Below, piece by piece: positions 8,966-17,963 of a stretch of 64,000 nucleotides of DNA. Position numbers and translations under genes: made by a program. The notes under the pieces are model-generated. The model worked only from the letters and a program-made list of their open reading frames with translations. It had not been told where the DNA came from and made no database searches. This DNA is from Mycolicibacterium peregrinum (GTDB taxonomy: Bacteria > Actinomycetota > Actinomycetes > Mycobacteriales > Mycobacteriaceae), in the NCBI RefSeq assembly GCF_001665785.1, contig NZ_LZSO01000037.1:1-64000 (forward strand). The letters run 5' to 3'. Each line of letters starts with the position of its first letter. Within the stretch, counting starts at the first letter, position 1.

Positions 8966-10054
8966 TCAGCCCCACCAGAACGAAGCGGCGATGATGCAGT
9001 ACAGCGCGATCAGCGACGCACCCTCCAACCAGGTCGATTCCCCGTCGAAGGCGATGATCGCGGCGAGGATGACGGCGACCAGCAGCGCGACGATCAGCAT
9101 CGGCCCGAACACCAATGTCAGCGACGCGAGCCCGAAGATCTGACTGACCAGCACGAGCACCGGAGCCAGCACCAGGGCGATCTGGATCGGGCTGTTCAGG
9201 ATGATCGAAAAGGCGTACTCCGACTGGTTTCTCGCGGCCAACTGCACACCGACGACGTTCTCCACGGCGTTGCCCGCGATGGCCACGATCACCAGACCGG
9301 CGAAGGCTTGCGAAATGTGCAGCGAGTCCATCGCCGGTTCCAGCGCGGCGACAAACCAGTCCGAGACGAACGCCGCCGCCCCGCCGGCGATGGCCAGCAT
9401 GCCGATCGCCAGCCCGACCGGCCACCGCGGCGCCTCCTTATCTGGTTGTGGCACAGCCTCACTGGTGTTGTCCCTGTCGCGGCTCAGCGAGTACGGCAGC
9501 GACAGCCCGAACAGCACGAGCAGGATGACCGAAACGATCATCGAGAAGGACACTTCGTGTGCGGATGCTGGAGCGTGCACTTCGTGGGCGATCGACGGAA
9601 TCGCCATGGCGGTCACCGACAGCACCATCAGTACGAGGATGGTCCGAACCTGGGCCGAGCCGAGCTTCTGCGAGCCGTGCTTCAATCCACCGACCAGGAA
9701 CGCCAATCCGAGCACCAAGAGCAGGTTGGCCAGGATGGAGCCGATCAACGCCGCGCGCACCACGTCGACCAACCCGGCTTTGAGGGCGAAGATGCAGATG
9801 AACAGCTCCGGCAGGTTGCCGAGTGCGGACTGCAGCACTCCGGTTGCCCCGGGGCCGAACCGGTCTCCGAGTTGTTCGACGGCCAGGCCGACGAGCGAGG
9901 CGAGCACGCCCACCGCCAGTGCGCTGACCGCGAACGCGAGCAGGTGCGGCCAGCCACCGTAGTGGGACAACCCGGCCACGACGCAGATGGCCAGGCCACC
10001 GAAGATCAGCAGCTTGTCGGATCGGACGAACGCCGCACCCATGGGCGTCATCAT
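8966..10054 (-). CDS. Ca2+/H+ antiporter, CaCA (CAX) family
   Basis: The 362-residue product has about ten hydrophobic helices and the two inverted alpha-repeats of the CaCA superfamily: GNLPELFI in the first half and GNAVENVVGV in the second, each with the conserved acidic residue that binds the cation. A short acidic/polar loop (DRDNTSEAVPQPDKEAP) separates the halves. Members exchange cytosolic Ca2+ for protons across the membrane. Start is the first ATG of an ATG-ATG pair. The gene is divergent from the permease operon across a 345-base gap. Confidence 0.88.
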   Translation of the reverse strand: MMTPMGAAFVRSDKLLIFGGLAICVVAGLSHYGGWPHLLAFAVSALAVGVLASLVGLAVEQLGDRFGPGATGVLQSALGNLPELFICIFALKAGLVDVVRAALIGSILANLLLVLGLAFLVGGLKHGSQKLGSAQVRTILVLMVLSVTAMAIPSIAHEVHAPASAHEVSFSMIVSVILLVLFGLSLPYSLSRDRDNTSEAVPQPDKEAPRWPVGLAIGMLAIAGGAAAFVSDWFVAALEPAMDSLHISQAFAGLVIVAIAGNAVENVVGVQLAARNQSEYAFSIILNSPIQIALVLAPVLVLVSQIFGLASLTLVFGPMLIVALLVAVILAAIIAFDGESTWLEGASLIALYCIIAASFWWG

Positions 10055-10399
10055 GTCACCTCAGCCCCGGTGCGGGGTGGAAGCAGCGCTATCTCTTCAC
10101 TCGCGCGTCGGTCCGTTGCCACCTCGAAAACACTTGTGTCAACTGACGAACTGGCGGCCTCGGCAGAAGCCGCCCATCAGTGCGCCGCCGCGGCCTCACC
10201 GATGTGCATCTATGCACTTCCCTGTGCAGCACTGTCCGTTGACTAAGCCGTTTTCGCAGGTTGAGATGTAGTTCACATCGCAGCGAGGTCCTACGGCTTC
10301 ACCAGCACAGGCCCGATATCCGCCGCGGTCGAATTCAGACGACGCGCCGGATGCGCGTTGCGTCAGCAGTCGCGAGATGGTGCGAGGAAGGATCATGCG
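10055..10399. other. Divergent intergenic region, antiporter / permease operon
   Basis: No convincing gene lies in this 345-base gap. It must hold promoters for both flanking genes. The clearest element is the palindrome at 10204-10217. The permease leader from there to its start codon is about 180 bases, and I see no strong hairpin in it. Confidence 0.6.
10204..10217. promoter_or_regulatory. Palindromic operator candidate GTGCA-N4-TGCAC
   Basis: The sequence GTGCATCTATGCAC is a 6+6 inverted repeat with a 2-base centre. The same GTGCA-N4-TGCAC pattern recurs at 14226-14239 in front of the LysR gene that lies at the other end of this gene cluster. It is therefore a candidate binding site for that regulator in the permease-amidase promoter region. 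Confidence 0.5.
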
Positions 10400-11890
10400 T
10401 TGAGCTTGAGCAGCTATTTTCAGGGGCCGGCCACCAGCCTCGACGACCAGATCGAGAGCTACGCGACGACGCGCGTCCCGGACAGTCAACGCTGGCGCCG
10501 GCCGGCGATCCTGCTCGTCCTCACCGGGAACGTCACCGCGATGTTCTGGTTCGCCCTGGGTGGCCAGATGGGCTTTCTGGTGGGCTGGCCGACGCTGCTC
10601 ATCCCGATCGCGTACATGATCGTCGGCGCCACCATCGTCGGCGCATTGGTGATGAGAATCGCCAGCCAGGAAGGATTATCGCTGCCGCTGCTGTCCCGCG
10701 GGCTCGGTTTCGGTGCCCGCGGTTCGGCGATCGCGTCGTTCGTCTACGCAGTGAACTATGTCTTCTACTTCATCTTCGAGGGCAGCATCGTCTCGCACGG
10801 CTTGAGCGAAATCGCCGGAATACCAATCAATTCAGCGGCAGCCAGCGTGGTATTCGGCATCGTCGCACTCATCGCGCTCTACTACTCGTGGCGCGGCATG
10901 CATTCGATGAACATCCTGCAGCGGTTCGGCATGCCGATCTTCCTGATCCTCTTCGCCATCGGCATGGTGATGCTGGCCAACGGCTATGTGCTCGTCGGCC
11001 CCGGGGAATGGGTGGTTCAGGACGGGGTATCGGCCACGGCCATGTGGCAGGCGCTGAGCCTGGCCAACGGCCAGGTGGTGTTCCAGGCCCTGATTGCCAC
11101 CGACTACGGCCGGTTCGTCAAGCGTTCGGTCTCCTACGTCGGTACCGCGGGCGTGATGCTCGTCGAACTGCTGATGATCGCCGTGGTCATGGTGCTGGGC
11201 GCGTTCCTCGGCTTCACGATGATCTCGCATTTCGACGGCAGCCGCGCCGAACAGGAACTCGCCGCCACCGATCCCGGCTTGATCTTCGCGGTGGTGATGG
11301 GCGTGCTCGGCGTGATCTTCGCGATCTTGACCCAGGTGCGGATCAACGTGATGAACCTGTACTCCGGGTCCCTTGCCCTGTCCAACGCCTGGGACGTGCT
11401 CTCCCCCAAACGCATTGGCCGCCAGTGGTGGATGGTGTTGCTGGTCGGGCTCGGCGTCGTGCTCTACCCCATCAACGTGCTGCAGTACACCGACAAGTTC
11501 CTGGCGGTGACCGGCATCATGACCAACACCTGGATCTTCATCCTGCTCAGCGACTACTTCGTCTGCCGCAAGCTGCTCAAGCTCGCACCGAGCAGCCAGA
11601 TCGAGTTCCGCGAGGGCCGGGTCAAGGACTGGAACCTGTGCGGCATGGTGGCGCTGGCCGCGGGTCTGGCCGTGGGCGCTCTGGGCGTGTTCGGTGTCTA
11701 CCCGTTGCACTTCGCCTCGTTCGCGGCCATGCTGCTGGGACCGGTCGTGTACATCCCGCTCACCATCCTCACCCGGGGCTCACAGTATGGTTCCGCCACG
11801 TCGGGCATCGGCGACGAGCTGCCGGACGATGAGTGCGCGATGGCGACCGAGTGGCGACGAAACAGAGTGAAGTACAGGGAGATTGACTAA
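10400..11890 (+). CDS. NCS1-family (purine/cytosine-permease-like) transporter
   Basis: The product (about 496 aa) has roughly twelve hydrophobic helices and the NCS1 layout: an N-terminal amphipathic segment, GGQMGFLVGWPTLL in helix 1, a LLSRGLGFGARG segment, and ATDYGRFVK in the middle. NCS1 carriers import nucleobases, hydantoins, allantoin or related N-heterocycles with H+ or Na+. I chose the TTG at 10400 because AGGAAGG lies about 8 bases upstream; an in-frame TTG at 10358 is the alternative. The stop overlaps the amidase start (TAATG), so the transporter and amidase are translationally coupled and the transported compound is probably the amidase substrate. Confidence 0.85.
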   Translation: MSLSSYFQGPATSLDDQIESYATTRVPDSQRWRRPAILLVLTGNVTAMFWFALGGQMGFLVGWPTLLIPIAYMIVGATIVGALVMRIASQEGLSLPLLSRGLGFGARGSAIASFVYAVNYVFYFIFEGSIVSHGLSEIAGIPINSAAASVVFGIVALIALYYSWRGMHSMNILQRFGMPIFLILFAIGMVMLANGYVLVGPGEWVVQDGVSATAMWQALSLANGQVVFQALIATDYGRFVKRSVSYVGTAGVMLVELLMIAVVMVLGAFLGFTMISHFDGSRAEQELAATDPGLIFAVVMGVLGVIFAILTQVRINVMNLYSGSLALSNAWDVLSPKRIGRQWWMVLLVGLGVVLYPINVLQYTDKFLAVTGIMTNTWIFILLSDYFVCRKLLKLAPSSQIEFREGRVKDWNLCGMVALAAGLAVGALGVFGVYPLHFASFAAMLLGPVVYIPLTILTRGSQYGSATSGIGDELPDDECAMATEWRRNRVKYREID

Positions 11891-13308
11891 TGACCGACAA
11901 CGGTGCGGAAGCCGGACTGCACTACCGGGAGATCTGCGAGCTGGTCGACATGCTGGCCGCGGGCGACGTCACCGCGCGGCAACTGACCCAGCTGACCCTC
12001 GACCGGATCGCCACAGTGGACCAGCGCCTGGGGGCCTACGCCTTCGTCGCACCGGATGAGGCTCTGACCCAGGCCGACCAATCCGACGAGCGGCGCAAAG
12101 CCGGCACGACGCGCGGCCCGCTGGATGGTATTCCGTTGGCCATCAAGGATATTTACGACAAGGCCGGATGGCGCACCGAGGCCGGAATGTCCATCCGGGC
12201 CGGGCAGGTGGCCGACAGCTCCGCGACGGTCGTCGAGCGGCTGGAGCAGGCCGGCGCCGTCATCGTGGGCAAGGTGCACACCACCGAGGGCGTGTACACC
12301 GAGCACACACCCCCATTCAAGGCGCCACTGAACCCCTGGGATCCGAATCGCTGGGTCGGGGTGTCCTCGAGTGGCAGCGGCGTGGCCCCGGTGGCCGGGT
12401 TGTGTTTCGGGGCTCTCGGCTCCGATACCGGCGGATCGATCCGGATGCCGTCGGCCTCCAACGGAGCAACCGGGCTCAAACCGACGTGGGGCCGGGTGAG
12501 CCGGGCCGGTGTCGTCGAACTGGCGGCGACGCTCGATCACGTCGGACCGATCTGCCGTTCGGCCCGCGACGCCGGGCTGGTGCTGGGCGTCATCGCCGGC
12601 GCGGACCCGCGGGATCCGACCGCTGCGCTGCGACCGGTGCCCCAATTCGAGACCCAGCCGCCGGCGTCGCTGAGCGGGGTCCGGATCGGTATCGACCCGG
12701 AGTGGAGCTACCGCGAGGTCAGCATCGACGTCGAGAAGGCCCACCGCGAGGCCGAGCAGGCACTGCGGGATCTGGGCGCCGAGCTCGTCCCGATCACCCT
12801 GCCTGATCCGACCGAAGCCATCACCGACTGGTTCGGCGTGTGCGCGGTGCAGACCGCCCGTGCGCACCGTGGGCTGTACCCGGAACACAAGGACAGCTAC
12901 GGGCCGGCCCTCAGCGAACTGATCGATCGCGGAATTGCCATGTCCGGCATCGAATATGACGAACTGTTGCAGCGGCGACTGAAGTTCAAGGGTCAGATGG
13001 AAGCGGCGCTGGCCCACGTGGACTCGGTGCTGATCCCGGCGATGTCCTTCATCGCCCCACCGGTCGAGAAGATGATCCGGATGGATGAGGAAACCACCGC
13101 GGGGGTGCACCGATTCACGGTGCCGTTCACCCTCTCACAACTGCCGACCATCACTTTCCCCTGCGGTTTCACCGCCACAGAAGCCGGCCACCCCTTCCCG
13201 GTCGGCCTGCAGATGGTCGGCAGCGCGTTCGAGGAGCGCCGCCTCGTCGACATCGTCGGTGCCTTCCAGGCAGCCACACCGTGGAACAAGGAGCATCCCG
13301 CGGTGTGA
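11890..13308 (+). CDS. Amidase-signature family hydrolase
   Basis: The 472-residue product is a GatA-like amidase-signature enzyme. The Ser-cisSer-Lys triad is visible: Lys86 in GIPLAIKDIYD, the cis-Ser in GVSSSGSGVA (about 159-160) and the nucleophile Ser183 in GSDTGGSIR. Such enzymes cleave amides, ureides or carbamates. It overlaps the permease stop by one base. With the permease it forms a two-gene uptake-and-hydrolysis operon; the substrate is unknown. It is not the tRNA amidotransferase subunit, since no gatB/gatC partner is near. Confidence 0.9.
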   Translation: MTDNGAEAGLHYREICELVDMLAAGDVTARQLTQLTLDRIATVDQRLGAYAFVAPDEALTQADQSDERRKAGTTRGPLDGIPLAIKDIYDKAGWRTEAGMSIRAGQVADSSATVVERLEQAGAVIVGKVHTTEGVYTEHTPPFKAPLNPWDPNRWVGVSSSGSGVAPVAGLCFGALGSDTGGSIRMPSASNGATGLKPTWGRVSRAGVVELAATLDHVGPICRSARDAGLVLGVIAGADPRDPTAALRPVPQFETQPPASLSGVRIGIDPEWSYREVSIDVEKAHREAEQALRDLGAELVPITLPDPTEAITDWFGVCAVQTARAHRGLYPEHKDSYGPALSELIDRGIAMSGIEYDELLQRRLKFKGQMEAALAHVDSVLIPAMSFIAPPVEKMIRMDEETTAGVHRFTVPFTLSQLPTITFPCGFTATEAGHPFPVGLQMVGSAFEERRLVDIVGAFQAATPWNKEHPAV

Positions 13309-13312
13309 CGGG

Positions 13313-14209
13313 TTACCAGTCTGCTTGGGCGAGGTACGGACTGGCCGCCACCGTGGAACGCAGGAACTGCGCGACGGCCCGTACCCGCCCCAGCTGCTGC
13401 ATTTCCCGCGGGATGACCATCCAGTAGTTGCGTCGCGCCGAGAACTTTTCCGGCAGAACCACTTCCAGCGCATCATCGGGTTCACCGAGGTATTCCGGCA
13501 GGGGCGCGATGCCGAGCCCGCTGCGCGCCGCGGTCCAGTGGCCGGTGATGTTGTTGGTCTGGACGGCCACGCGCTGCTTGTGCGGCAGCGATTCCAGGAT
13601 CCGCAGTGGGGCCACGTCGAGCAGGGCGTCGATGTACCAGACCAGGGTGTGATCCGTCAGATCGGCAAGCTCGGCGATCGGTGGCGCGGTGCGCAGGTAC
13701 TCCGGTGCGGCGTAGAGCCGCAGGTCGTACCCGGCCAGGTGGTGTACATGGACCGCGCGCGGTGACGGCTGCTCGAGCGTGACCGCGATGTCGAAGTGCC
13801 GGGCCGACAGTGACCCATGTTCGGTCGCGGTGACCAGTTCGACATCCAGATGAGGATGCGCCCGGCGTAGTTCGACGAGGCGCGGTGCCACGACGAAGGC
13901 ACCGAACCCGTCGGGCGCCACCATTCGCACCGTGCCGGTGAGCGGGCCGGCCGTGGAGGTGCGCGCGTCGTAGGCGGCGATGACGGCCGATTCCACCGAC
14001 TCCGCGCGTGGCAGCAGATCGGCGCCGGCCTCGGTCAGATGCCAGCCGCCCGGCGAGCGGTCGAAAAGCCTTTCCCCGAACGTTTTTTCCAGCGCCGTGA
14101 TGCGCCGGCCAACGGTGGTGTGGTCCACCCCCAGATTGCGCGCGGCCTCGTTGAGCCGGCCCGTGCGCGCCACTTCCAGGAAGAAGCGCAGGTTGTCGGC
14201 GCTGAACAT
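13313..14209 (-). CDS. LysR-family transcriptional regulator
   Basis: The 298-residue product starts MFSADNLRFFLEVARTGRLN with a winged helix-turn-helix (AARNLGVDHTTVGRRITALE), then the LysR effector domain. I chose the ATG at 14209 because it gives the canonical LysR N terminus; upstream in-frame Met codons would run through the operator region. The stop is 4 bases from the amidase stop, so the regulator converges on the permease-amidase operon and diverges from the iron alcohol dehydrogenase. A palindrome 17 bases upstream of its start matches one in the permease promoter region. Confidence 0.9.
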   Translation of the reverse strand: MFSADNLRFFLEVARTGRLNEAARNLGVDHTTVGRRITALEKTFGERLFDRSPGGWHLTEAGADLLPRAESVESAVIAAYDARTSTAGPLTGTVRMVAPDGFGAFVVAPRLVELRRAHPHLDVELVTATEHGSLSARHFDIAVTLEQPSPRAVHVHHLAGYDLRLYAAPEYLRTAPPIAELADLTDHTLVWYIDALLDVAPLRILESLPHKQRVAVQTNNITGHWTAARSGLGIAPLPEYLGEPDDALEVVLPEKFSARRNYWMVIPREMQQLGRVRAVAQFLRSTVAASPYLAQADW

Positions 14210-14225
14210 GGCCAACAACCTACAC

Positions 14226-14239
14226 GTGCAAATGTGCAC
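14226..14239. promoter_or_regulatory. Palindromic operator candidate GTGCA-N4-TGCAC, second copy
   Basis: CGTGCAAATGTGCACG (14225-14240) is a perfect 6+6 inverted repeat, 16 bases upstream of the LysR start codon and about 150 bases upstream of the iron alcohol dehydrogenase start. An overlapping inverted repeat, GCAC-N6-GTGC, follows directly. The position fits autoregulation of the LysR gene plus control of the divergent dehydrogenase. The first copy is at 10204-10217. Confidence 0.55.
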
Positions 14240-14323
14240 GCGCATGTGCGCCATTGGCCGTTGACTGGTGCATGAATGAGCGGTGAGCATGGTTCATGAC
14301 GTGAGCCACTCAGCTCCCCCAGC

Positions 14324-14350
14324 GAGATCGCCTCAGACTCAGGCGATCTC
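14324..14350 (+). promoter_or_regulatory. Perfect 10-bp hairpin upstream of the iron alcohol dehydrogenase
   Basis: GAGATCGCCT (14324-14333) and AGGCGATCTC (14341-14350) are perfect complements around a 7-base loop, 39 bases before the dehydrogenase ATG. There is no T tract after it, so it is not a classical terminator. It could be a leader hairpin or a second operator in the divergent promoter. Confidence 0.45.
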
Positions 14351-14388
14351 AACCACAGCCACTCCCAACACACCGTGAGGACGGATCC

Positions 14389-15546
14389 ATGACTGTCAAC
14401 ATCGCGCTCCCCCGCTTCGCCCAGATCGGCGCCGGGTCGGTCGAAGACCTCGGATCGGTCATCACCCAGCTCAACATCCAACGCCCCCTGCTGGTCACCG
14501 ACCGCTTCCTCACCGAGACCGGCCAAACCGAACGGCTCGTCAAAACCATGCAAGCCGCGGGGGCCGACGTCGCGGTGTTCTCCGAGACCGTGCCCGACCC
14601 GACGGCGGCGTCCCTCACCGCGGGTGTGGAACTCGCCCGCACCCACAACGCCGACGGCGTCATCGGATTCGGCGGCGGCAGCCCGATGGATACTGCCAAG
14701 GCGTTGGCCGTGCTGACGGCCACCGGGCAGAGCATCACGTCGTACAAGGCGCCGAGCAGCTATTCCGGCCCCGCGCTTCCGATCGTCGCGGTACCGACCA
14801 CCGCTGGAAGCGGCTCGGAAGCAACCCAATTCACCGTCGTCACCGACGGCGACACCGACGAGAAGATGCTCTGCCCCGGCCTGTCGTTCCTGCCGATCGC
14901 CATCGTCGTGGACTACGAGCTGACCGTGTCCATGCCGGCCCGCCTGACCGCCGACACCGGGGTGGACGCGCTGACCCACGCCATCGAGTCGTACGTCAGC
15001 CGGCGCGCCAGCCGGTTCACCGATGCCCTGGCCTTGGCAGCCATGACGTCGATCTCACGGCACCTGCGACGGGCTTACGCCGATGGGGCCGACCGCGAAG
15101 CGCGCGAGGCGATGATGCTGGCCTCGACTCAGGCCGGCATGGCGTTCTCGAACTCCAGCGTCGCGCTGGTGCACGGCATGAGCCGGCCCATCGGCGGCCA
15201 TTTCCACGTCGCACACGGTCTGTCCAACGCCATGCTGCTGCCCGCGGTCACGAAGTTCTCGATCGACTCGGCAGTCGAGCGGTATGCCGACTGCGCCCGG
15301 GCGATGGGCGTGGTCGCGCCGGCCACCGAGGACCGCCACGCCGCCGACGCATTGGTGGCCGAGCTCGAGCAGCTCTGTGCCGATGTCGAGGTGCCGACGC
15401 CCCGGGCCTACGGCATCGACCACGCCGAATGGGACGCGCGCCTGGAGACGATGGCGGCACAGGCGTTGGCATCCGGGTCGCCGAACAACAACCCACGGAT
15501 TCCGACTCAACAGGAGATCGTGGAGCTGTACCGCGAGATCTACTGA
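14389..15546 (+). CDS. Iron-containing (group III) alcohol dehydrogenase
   Basis: The 385-residue product is a full-length Fe-ADH. It has the NAD(P)-binding GGGSPMDTAK motif (95-104) and the metal ligands Asp193, His197, His262 and His276 in TADTGVDALTHAIES and HGMSRPIGGHFHVAHGLSNA. Such enzymes interconvert small alcohols and aldehydes or semialdehydes using Fe2+. GAGGACGG precedes the ATG. It is divergent from the LysR gene. A role in reducing an aldehyde released from the compound handled by the permease and amidase is an inference from position and the shared palindrome only. Confidence 0.92.
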   Translation: MTVNIALPRFAQIGAGSVEDLGSVITQLNIQRPLLVTDRFLTETGQTERLVKTMQAAGADVAVFSETVPDPTAASLTAGVELARTHNADGVIGFGGGSPMDTAKALAVLTATGQSITSYKAPSSYSGPALPIVAVPTTAGSGSEATQFTVVTDGDTDEKMLCPGLSFLPIAIVVDYELTVSMPARLTADTGVDALTHAIESYVSRRASRFTDALALAAMTSISRHLRRAYADGADREAREAMMLASTQAGMAFSNSSVALVHGMSRPIGGHFHVAHGLSNAMLLPAVTKFSIDSAVERYADCARAMGVVAPATEDRHAADALVAELEQLCADVEVPTPRAYGIDHAEWDARLETMAAQALASGSPNNNPRIPTQQEIVELYREIY

Positions 15547-15552
15547 GTCGCG

Positions 15553-17868
15553 TCACCTACCCGTCAGAGCCTCGGCCGCCGGGCCAAGGTTGAGGAACAC
15601 CGTCTCCCCGTTGGCGTCGTCGAGTCCGTCATTGTCGGTGACCACGTACAGGTTCTGGTTGCCGGCGACCGCGAAGCCCTCGACCTTCTCCTGGACGTAA
15701 CCGTTGGTGGCCTGCAAATCGGGTACCAGATTGCGGGCCAACGTCTTCGGCAGGATGTGTAGCTTGTCCGTCGGGTTGGTTGCACCCCCGGGGATCGCCA
15801 CTCGGTACAAGGCTTTCAGGCGGGCGTCAGGGCCGTTGAGTTTGTCGCGCTCAAGGATCAGCAATTCACCGTTGTGGACGGCAATTTCGGAGACGCCGAT
15901 CCAGTCGTCCTTGGTGTCGGTGGGCTCCAGCTGGTAGCCGAACCAGTCCCACTTGTCGCCGTCCGGTGTGTAGCGCCCGATGCGGACCACACCCTTCGGG
16001 TCGGACTTGAGTTCGCGCTGCAGCGCCACCCAGACGGCGTCTCCATCGACAGCGGCGCCTTCGAGACCCTGGCTACCCAGCTGGGCCGCAACGTCGTTGG
16101 GCAGCGGTACCCGCTTCTCGATCCGGCCGTCGGCGGCGACGTAGACCAACTGGTTGCCGGGGCCATCTTCGCCTTCGACCGCCAGCACGAAACCGCCGTC
16201 GGGGCGGGCGGATACGCCCTCGGTGTCGAGGCTGACAGGCTTGCCGTCCTCGGTGATCGGTAACGCCGTGTCGATGAGGGCGGGCTTCTGCGCCACGTCG
16301 ATTCCGAGGATGCGGGCCGGGCCGTAGGCGCTGTCGGTGGCGGTATAGAACCGGTTGCCGTCTTGCGGGTCGGCCGCCAGCGCGCCGAGGGCACCCCAGC
16401 CGATCGGCGTGCCGTCGATGTCGCCGGAGACGATAGACGGAAAGTCCGGTTTGCCTTCGGCTTTGAATACGTCGCCGTATCCGTAGAGGTTGACCGAGGC
16501 TCGCACGTGGGCCTCGGCATCGTCGGCCTCCGAGGAGATGGCCAGCAGGTTGCGCGACGGAATCGGCAGCACCCCTTCGGGGCCGGGCGTGGTCGGCAGG
16601 ATCTGCCGGAACCTCGGAGCGGCCGGTTCACTCACGTCGTACACGGCGACGAAGTTGCTGCGCTCCGATGCGATCAGCGCGGTCGGGCGACCACCGATCG
16701 TCGTGATGGCCAGGCCCTCCGGTTCAGGGCCTTTGGCCTCGGTGCGGCCTTCGATGTGCAGGCCGGTACGCACCGCGAGCTGTTCGAACGAGTTGCCGGC
16801 GTCCCACACCACCTTGCCGGTGCTCGCGTCGAAGATCGTCCAGCCGCGGGTGCCGCCCTTCCAGTCGCCTTCGTTGGCGGTGGCGAAGTAGTCGTCACCG
16901 ATCCAGCCGATGGCGTCCGGTTCGCGCGGGGTGTCCTTGATCGAGCCGGTCTGGTCGATCGTGTCGTCTTCTTTGGTGTCGATGCCGTCGACGGATTGGC
17001 TTCCGGCGCTGAAGATCTTGGTGACCGTGCCGGTGTGTCCGTCGATGACGGCGATGCCGTTGTTTTCCTGCAGGGTCACCGCGACCTGGCCACGGGAGTT
17101 GATGCTGACGTATTCGGGTTCGAGGTCTTCGGGGGTGTCCAGGCCGGCTTTCCGCGCCGCGTCGACGTCGAGATCCACCTTGCGGGGCGTCCAGGTGTTC
17201 GGCGCGCCTTTGAGGTCGATCAGTTGCACGAATCCGGTCGGCAGCTGGGGCAGGTCGCCTTCCTCCTTGCCCGGCGGGGTGAAGTCCTCGTTGCGCTGGT
17301 TCTCCATGGCGATCGCGGCGAACGTGCCGTCGGGGCTGATGGCGATCGAGTCGGGCTGACCGCCCAGGTCGATGCTGTGCACGCGGGTGCGGTCGGCGGT
17401 CCGGACGATGTCGACGCGTCCGGACGGGTGCGCGAAGTCGCCGCCGGTGGTGTCGACGACGACGAGGACGTGGTCTTTCACGGCCGCCACCGACGTCGGC
17501 TGGTCGTCCTTATGGCCCAACTCCGCGAGGGAAAGCGTGCCTCTACCGGCGGGTTTGGCGGGATCTGTGATGTCGACGAAGCCGATGCGCTTGGCGGCGG
17601 CGTCGGTGTAGATGAGCGTGTTGCCGTCCGGGGTGACGGTGGAGATCTCGGCGACGGTTTCCTTGTCGACCGGATCCGTAGTTGGTTTGTTGAGATACAC
17701 CGGATAGGTGGCCGTGCGATGGTAGCGGTCCGCGTCGGGCAGGTTCCAGTCGATCGGCGACGTCGCCTTCGGGGTGCTCGATTCTGGCTTGCGGTCCTGC
17801 GTGGTGCAGCCCGCCAGGATCAGCGCTGTCGCCGTGGTCACTGCTGCGGCCCGTCTCGCCGTTGTCAT
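15553..17868 (-). CDS. Secreted lipoprotein with beta-propeller and phytase/esterase-like C terminus
   Basis: The 771-residue product has a lipoprotein signal ending in ILAGC with Cys21 as the lipidated residue. Residues about 45-480 contain propeller-type repeats (VTPDGNTLIYTDA, ISPDGTFAAIAMENQ, LEPEYVSINSRGQVAV) and a choice-of-anchor-like region with GPEPEGLAI and PGPEGVLPI. The C-terminal part (about 480-771) resembles the esterase-like-activity-of-phytase domain, with DTEGVSARPDGGF, NEGD-like and EGFAVAGNQNLYVVTDND motifs. Such proteins are anchored outside the cell and may hydrolyse phosphoesters; no activity can be assigned from sequence alone. Confidence 0.78.
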   Translation of the reverse strand: MTTARRAAAVTTATALILAGCTTQDRKPESSTPKATSPIDWNLPDADRYHRTATYPVYLNKPTTDPVDKETVAEISTVTPDGNTLIYTDAAAKRIGFVDITDPAKPAGRGTLSLAELGHKDDQPTSVAAVKDHVLVVVDTTGGDFAHPSGRVDIVRTADRTRVHSIDLGGQPDSIAISPDGTFAAIAMENQRNEDFTPPGKEEGDLPQLPTGFVQLIDLKGAPNTWTPRKVDLDVDAARKAGLDTPEDLEPEYVSINSRGQVAVTLQENNGIAVIDGHTGTVTKIFSAGSQSVDGIDTKEDDTIDQTGSIKDTPREPDAIGWIGDDYFATANEGDWKGGTRGWTIFDASTGKVVWDAGNSFEQLAVRTGLHIEGRTEAKGPEPEGLAITTIGGRPTALIASERSNFVAVYDVSEPAAPRFRQILPTTPGPEGVLPIPSRNLLAISSEADDAEAHVRASVNLYGYGDVFKAEGKPDFPSIVSGDIDGTPIGWGALGALAADPQDGNRFYTATDSAYGPARILGIDVAQKPALIDTALPITEDGKPVSLDTEGVSARPDGGFVLAVEGEDGPGNQLVYVAADGRIEKRVPLPNDVAAQLGSQGLEGAAVDGDAVWVALQRELKSDPKGVVRIGRYTPDGDKWDWFGYQLEPTDTKDDWIGVSEIAVHNGELLILERDKLNGPDARLKALYRVAIPGGATNPTDKLHILPKTLARNLVPDLQATNGYVQEKVEGFAVAGNQNLYVVTDNDGLDDANGETVFLNLGPAAEALTGR

Positions 17869-17963
17869 GCGTCACCCTCTTCAGTTGTGCCGGTGCGTCG
17901 CACGAGCCTGCCTCCCACAGGTGACTGACAGGGATTGCACAGATGAACGGTGGGCGACGCGGA

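Noticed and set aside
8312..10246. 644-codon plus-strand frame across the small membrane protein and antiporter genes
   Set aside because: Composition is Arg/Gln/Asp-rich and it is antisense to the CaCA antiporter with clear motifs; shadow frame.
16363..17928. 521-codon plus-strand frame opposite the beta-propeller lipoprotein
   Set aside because: Mirror of the lipoprotein coding strand; no signal, domain or ribosome-binding site of its own.
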